Both the position numbers and the translations under genes were made by a program. Positions 61,138-64,000 of a stretch of DNA of 64,000 bases are shown piece after piece. This DNA is from Collinsella sp. BG-O-102 (GTDB taxonomy: Bacteria > Actinomycetota > Coriobacteriia > Coriobacteriales > Coriobacteriaceae), in the NCBI RefSeq assembly GCF_023656745.1, contig NZ_JAMOKO010000003.1, forward strand, positions 1 through 64,000, read 5' to 3'. The notes under the pieces are model-generated. The model ran no database searches. It was not told the DNA's origin and saw only the letters and a list, made by a program, of their open reading frames with translations. Within the stretch, counting starts at the first letter, position 1; each line of letters starts with the position of its first letter.

Positions 61138-63643
61138 GGTGATAAAGGTGACGGAACAGAAGATGAGCCCGCAGGCTATCGAGGTGCGTGGCGCGCGCGT
61201 CCATAACCTCAAGGACATCGATATCGACATTCCGCTGGGAAAGCTCGTGGGCATTGCCGGCGTGTCGGGTTCGGGCAAGAGCTCGCTGGCGCTGGGGGTT
61301 CTTTATGCCGAGGGCTCGCGCCGCTACTTGGAGGCGCTCAGCACCTATACCCGCCGTCGCCTGACGCAGGCCGAGCACGCCCAAGTGGACGAGGTGCTGC
61401 ACGTGCCGGCGGCGCTCGCATTGCATCAGCGCCCCAGCGTGCCGGGCGTGCGCTCGACCTTTGGTACCATGACCGAGCTCAACAATAGTCTGCGTCTGCT
61501 CTTTAGCCGTTGCGCCCATCATGTGTGCCCGCGCTGCGGGGCGCGTGTGGAGCCGAGCCTTAACGTTGCCGCAGGCCTGTCGCTCACGTGTCCGACATGC
61601 GGCCGCGAGTTCTACGCGCCGAGTGCCGAGGACCTTGCCTTTAACAGTGGCGGTGCGTGTCCCACCTGCGGCGGCACCGGTGTCATGCGCGAGGTGGACG
61701 AGGCGAGCTTGGTACCCGACGAGTCAAAGACTATCAACGAGGGCGCGGTGCTTCCTTGGGGCACGCTCATGTGGGATCTGATGAAGCAGGTGGCCGGCGA
61801 GATGGGCGTGCGCACCGACGTGCCGTTTAACCAGCTCACGCCTCAAGAGCGCGACATCGTGTTTCATGGTCCGGCGGTTAAGAAGCACATCCTCTACGTG
61901 CCCAAAAACGGCGAGGGCGCTACGCCACTCGACTTTACCTATTACAACGCCGTCTATACCGTCGAGAATGCGCTCGCCAAGGTCAAGGACGATAAGGGCT
62001 TAAAACGCGTTGCGCGCTTTTTGCGCGAGGGCCCATGCCGCGATTGCGGCGGCACGCGTCTCTCCGAGGCTGCGCGCCAGCCCCAGGTGCGCGGTATCAA
62101 TCTGGCGCAGGCAGCGGCTATGACGCTGGGCGAGGCGATTGAGTGGGTGCGCGGGGTGCCCGCATTCTTGCCGCCCGAGATGCGGCCCATGGCGACGGAT
62201 ATCTGCGATTCGTTTTTGAGCGCGGCCCGTCGTCTGGTCGACTTGGGTCTCGATTACCTTTCACTCGACCGCGCCGGCGCCACGCTTTCCACGGGTGAGC
62301 GCCAACGCGTGCAGCTTGCTCGCGTGGTGCGTAACCGATCGACAGGCGTGCTTTATGTGCTGGACGAGCCTTCGATCGGCTTGCATCCTGCCAATGTCGA
62401 CGGCCTGGTAGGCGTGATGCGAGATCTGGTGGATGACGGTAACACCGTGGTTGTTGTCGACCACGATACGCGCGTACTGGCGGATGCCGACTATCTGGTC
62501 GAGATGGGTCCCGTTGCCGGAGCAGGCGGCGGCAATGTGATCGCCGCTGGTACGGTAGACGAGGTCGAGCAATCGCAGGGCAGTCGCATCGCGCCGTTTT
62601 TGCGCTCAGAGTCCAAGCGCTTGCGTCCGCAGGTGACTGATGAGGAAATGTTCGACCAGGGCCATATCCGCATGGCGACCGATGCCATCCATACCGTCAA
62701 GCCGCTCGAAGTCGATATCCCGCGCGGTCGCTTGGTTGCGGTTACGGGTGTTTCGGGTTCGGGCAAGACGACGTTGGTGCTCGAGACGCTCATCCCGGCA
62801 CTCAAGGCGCAGGCAGCTGGCGAGCGCCTGCCGGGGCACGTGCGTTGGGTCGATGCCGAGGGTATTGCCCGCGCAAACCTGATTGACGCTACGCCCATCG
62901 GCGCCAACGTGCGCTCGACGGTAGCGACTTATGCCGACATCCATGATGAGCTGCGCCGCGCCTTTGCCCGTACGCCCGAGGCCAAGGCAGCCGGCTACAA
63001 GGCGGGCGCCTTTAGCTACAACACCGGCGCCTTGCGCTGCCCTACGTGTGACGGCACGGGCTCGATATCGCTCGACGTGCAGTTTTTGCCCGACGTCGAG
63101 ATCATCTGCCCAGCATGCCGTGGTTCGCGCTACGCCGAGGCCGCCTCGCATATCCATCGCGAGGGTAAGGACGGGAGCTTGCTGACGTTGCCGCAGCTCA
63201 TGGACATGAGTGTGGACGAGGCTATCGACGCTACGGTGGGGCTCAAGAAAGTTCAGGCGCGCTTGCAGACCTTGCACGACCTGGGCCTGGGTTATCTCAC
63301 GCTTGGCGAGCCCACACCGGCGCTTTCGGGCGGTGAGGCACAGCGTCTAAAGCTTGCGAGCGAGATGGGCCGCGTGCAGGATGATGCTGTATTCGTGTTC
63401 GACGAACCCACGATCGGCCTGCATCCGCTCGATGTTCAGGTGTTGCTGAGTGTGTTCGACGGCCTCGTTGCCAAGGGCGCCACAGTCGTCGTGATCGAGC
63501 ACGACCTCGACCTTATCCGTAACGCCGATTATGTGATCGACATGGGTCCGGGCGGCGGCGATGCGGGCGGGCAAATCGTCTGCGCCGGCACGCCGGGCGA
63601 CATCGCGGCCTGCGCCGCAAGCATCACCGGCCGCTATCTATAG
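61130..63643 (+). CDS. UvrA-like ABC ATPase (probable UvrA paralogue)
   Basis: An 837-residue UvrA-family protein, ~100 shorter than UvrA. Two ABC halves: Walker A GVSGSGKSS and GVSGSGKTT, signatures LSTGERQRVQLAR and LSGGEAQRLKLA, Walker B VLDEPSIGLHP and VFDEPTIGLHP. Zinc modules CPTCGGTG and CPTCDGTG with CPACRGSRY are kept. The UvrB-contact region (LSTYTRRRLTQAEHAQVDEV) departs from UvrA's LSPYARQF, so it may be a UvrA2-type paralogue, some of which give drug resistance. Start at ATG 61130 overlaps the ATPase by eight bases; ATG 61163 is an alternative. Confidence 0.85.
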   Translation: MSRVIKVTEQKMSPQAIEVRGARVHNLKDIDIDIPLGKLVGIAGVSGSGKSSLALGVLYAEGSRRYLEALSTYTRRRLTQAEHAQVDEVLHVPAALALHQRPSVPGVRSTFGTMTELNNSLRLLFSRCAHHVCPRCGARVEPSLNVAAGLSLTCPTCGREFYAPSAEDLAFNSGGACPTCGGTGVMREVDEASLVPDESKTINEGAVLPWGTLMWDLMKQVAGEMGVRTDVPFNQLTPQERDIVFHGPAVKKHILYVPKNGEGATPLDFTYYNAVYTVENALAKVKDDKGLKRVARFLREGPCRDCGGTRLSEAARQPQVRGINLAQAAAMTLGEAIEWVRGVPAFLPPEMRPMATDICDSFLSAARRLVDLGLDYLSLDRAGATLSTGERQRVQLARVVRNRSTGVLYVLDEPSIGLHPANVDGLVGVMRDLVDDGNTVVVVDHDTRVLADADYLVEMGPVAGAGGGNVIAAGTVDEVEQSQGSRIAPFLRSESKRLRPQVTDEEMFDQGHIRMATDAIHTVKPLEVDIPRGRLVAVTGVSGSGKTTLVLETLIPALKAQAAGERLPGHVRWVDAEGIARANLIDATPIGANVRSTVATYADIHDELRRAFARTPEAKAAGYKAGAFSYNTGALRCPTCDGTGSISLDVQFLPDVEIICPACRGSRYAEAASHIHREGKDGSLLTLPQLMDMSVDEAIDATVGLKKVQARLQTLHDLGLGYLTLGEPTPALSGGEAQRLKLASEMGRVQDDAVFVFDEPTIGLHPLDVQVLLSVFDGLVAKGATVVVIEHDLDLIRNADYVIDMGPGGGDAGGQIVCAGTPGDIAACAASITGRYL

Positions 63644-63645
63644 AC

Positions 63646-63678
63646 AATGAGGCAAAGGGACAGCCTCTTTGCCTCATT
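63646..63678. repeat. GGGACA-type palindrome after the UvrA-like gene
   Basis: AATGAGGCAAAG (63646-63657) pairs perfectly with CTTTGCCTCATT (63667-63678) around GGACAGCCT. Lies between convergent stops. Confidence 0.8.
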
Positions 63679-63683
63679 GATGC

Positions 63684-64000
63684 CTATTTCACGCATTGAG
63701 CCGCGAGATAGTCGCGGAAGAATGGCAATTCAAATGCGACGAGCCCTCGTCCTCGTTCTCCAATGATGCCGGCATCTATCATGCGGCGTCGGTAGCGGGA
63801 GACCTGCTGCGGCGAACGCTTAAGGCGCCCGACAAGGTCGGCGGTGGTGGACTCTTCCTCGTCATCGAGCATGGCGATGAGGAATCGCTTGTCCTCTGCA
63901 GTGAGTTCCCGATAGGTTGCCGCGAGGATTCGGTCGTCCATCTCGTCGCGCGCGATTTTGATTCCCAGGTCAAAGTCGCGTGACGAGATTTCCTTCGAAT
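63684..64000 (-). CDS. ORC-like AAA ATPase (copy 3), 3' end only
   Basis: The C-terminal ~105 residues of a third homologue, continuing past the right edge. It matches copy 1 closely: SSRDFDLGIKIARDEMDDR, LAATYRELTAEDKRFLIAML, a winged helix (TADLVGRLKRSPQQVSRYRR) and GERGRGLVAFELPFFRDYL. An internal ATG at 63941 is not the true start. Convergent with the UvrA-like gene. Confidence 0.88.
   Translation of the reverse strand, partial: SKEISSRDFDLGIKIARDEMDDRILAATYRELTAEDKRFLIAMLDDEEESTTADLVGRLKRSPQQVSRYRRRMIDAGIIGERGRGLVAFELPFFRDYLAAQCVK

Overview
The window is most consistent with a human-gut Coriobacteriia chromosome, probably Collinsella. This rests on GC-rich coding sequence with strong AGGAG-type ribosome sites, an actinobacterial LAxTG-type (LAGTG) cell-wall anchor, a CD1871A-type CXXC mini-protein, hybrid sensor kinases carrying solute-binding domains, and a family of ORC-like AAA ATPases with C-terminal winged helices. 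The genus is inferred from gene content only; no rRNA or tRNA gene was seen.

Bases 1-9,300 are an accessory zone: a HEPN-type Abi protein, a PadR/DUF1700 envelope-stress-type operon, an ABC ATPase gene cut by an IS3-family insertion whose own remnant survives, a PH-domain membrane protein, decayed coding fragments, an AAA_14/DUF4143 ATPase of lower GC, and a tight minus-strand array of three SirTM-like (class M sirtuin-like) genes. The first gene of that array is frameshifted at an A6 run, and the array ends in a tiny coupled ORF holding an in-frame TGA. A TetR regulator faces the array across a 50-base dyad region.

Bases 9,300-27,200 hold redox and electrophile-stress genes (TetR, cupin, HxlR, flavodoxin-like reductase), the first ORC-like ATPase with three 19-bp-spaced upstream repeats, a divergent type II topoisomerase pair (parE-parC), a 1,455-residue surface protein with its LuxR-type neighbour, and a two-component system. 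Divergent from the latter is a CXXC mini-protein / NapH-like ferredoxin / TlpA-lipoprotein operon that looks like a thiol-redox electron path across the membrane.

Bases 27,400-46,500 contain a MacB-like ATPase-permease fusion, a Dus enzyme, glutaredoxin, an XRE-zinc-ribbon-TipAS regulator, TrmO, a MalY-like C-S lyase, two solute-binding hybrid kinase systems (one split into two genes, one fused), a FMN-binding oxidase, a K+ channel, a LOG-family hydrolase, a ClC transporter and a GntR(YtrA)-ABC operon.

Bases 46,600-64,000 are mostly housekeeping: release factor 3, a queuosine-precursor transporter under a probable preQ1-I riboswitch, SDR, uracil-DNA glycosylase, EamA and MATE exporters, LysR, RlmA, RsmJ, a GNAT, a Tet(M)-like GTPase, a second ORC-like ATPase with 10-bp phased repeats coupled to a UvrA-like protein, and the 3' end of a third ORC-like ATPase. 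Short GGGACA-containing palindromes (REP-like) recur between genes across the whole window.
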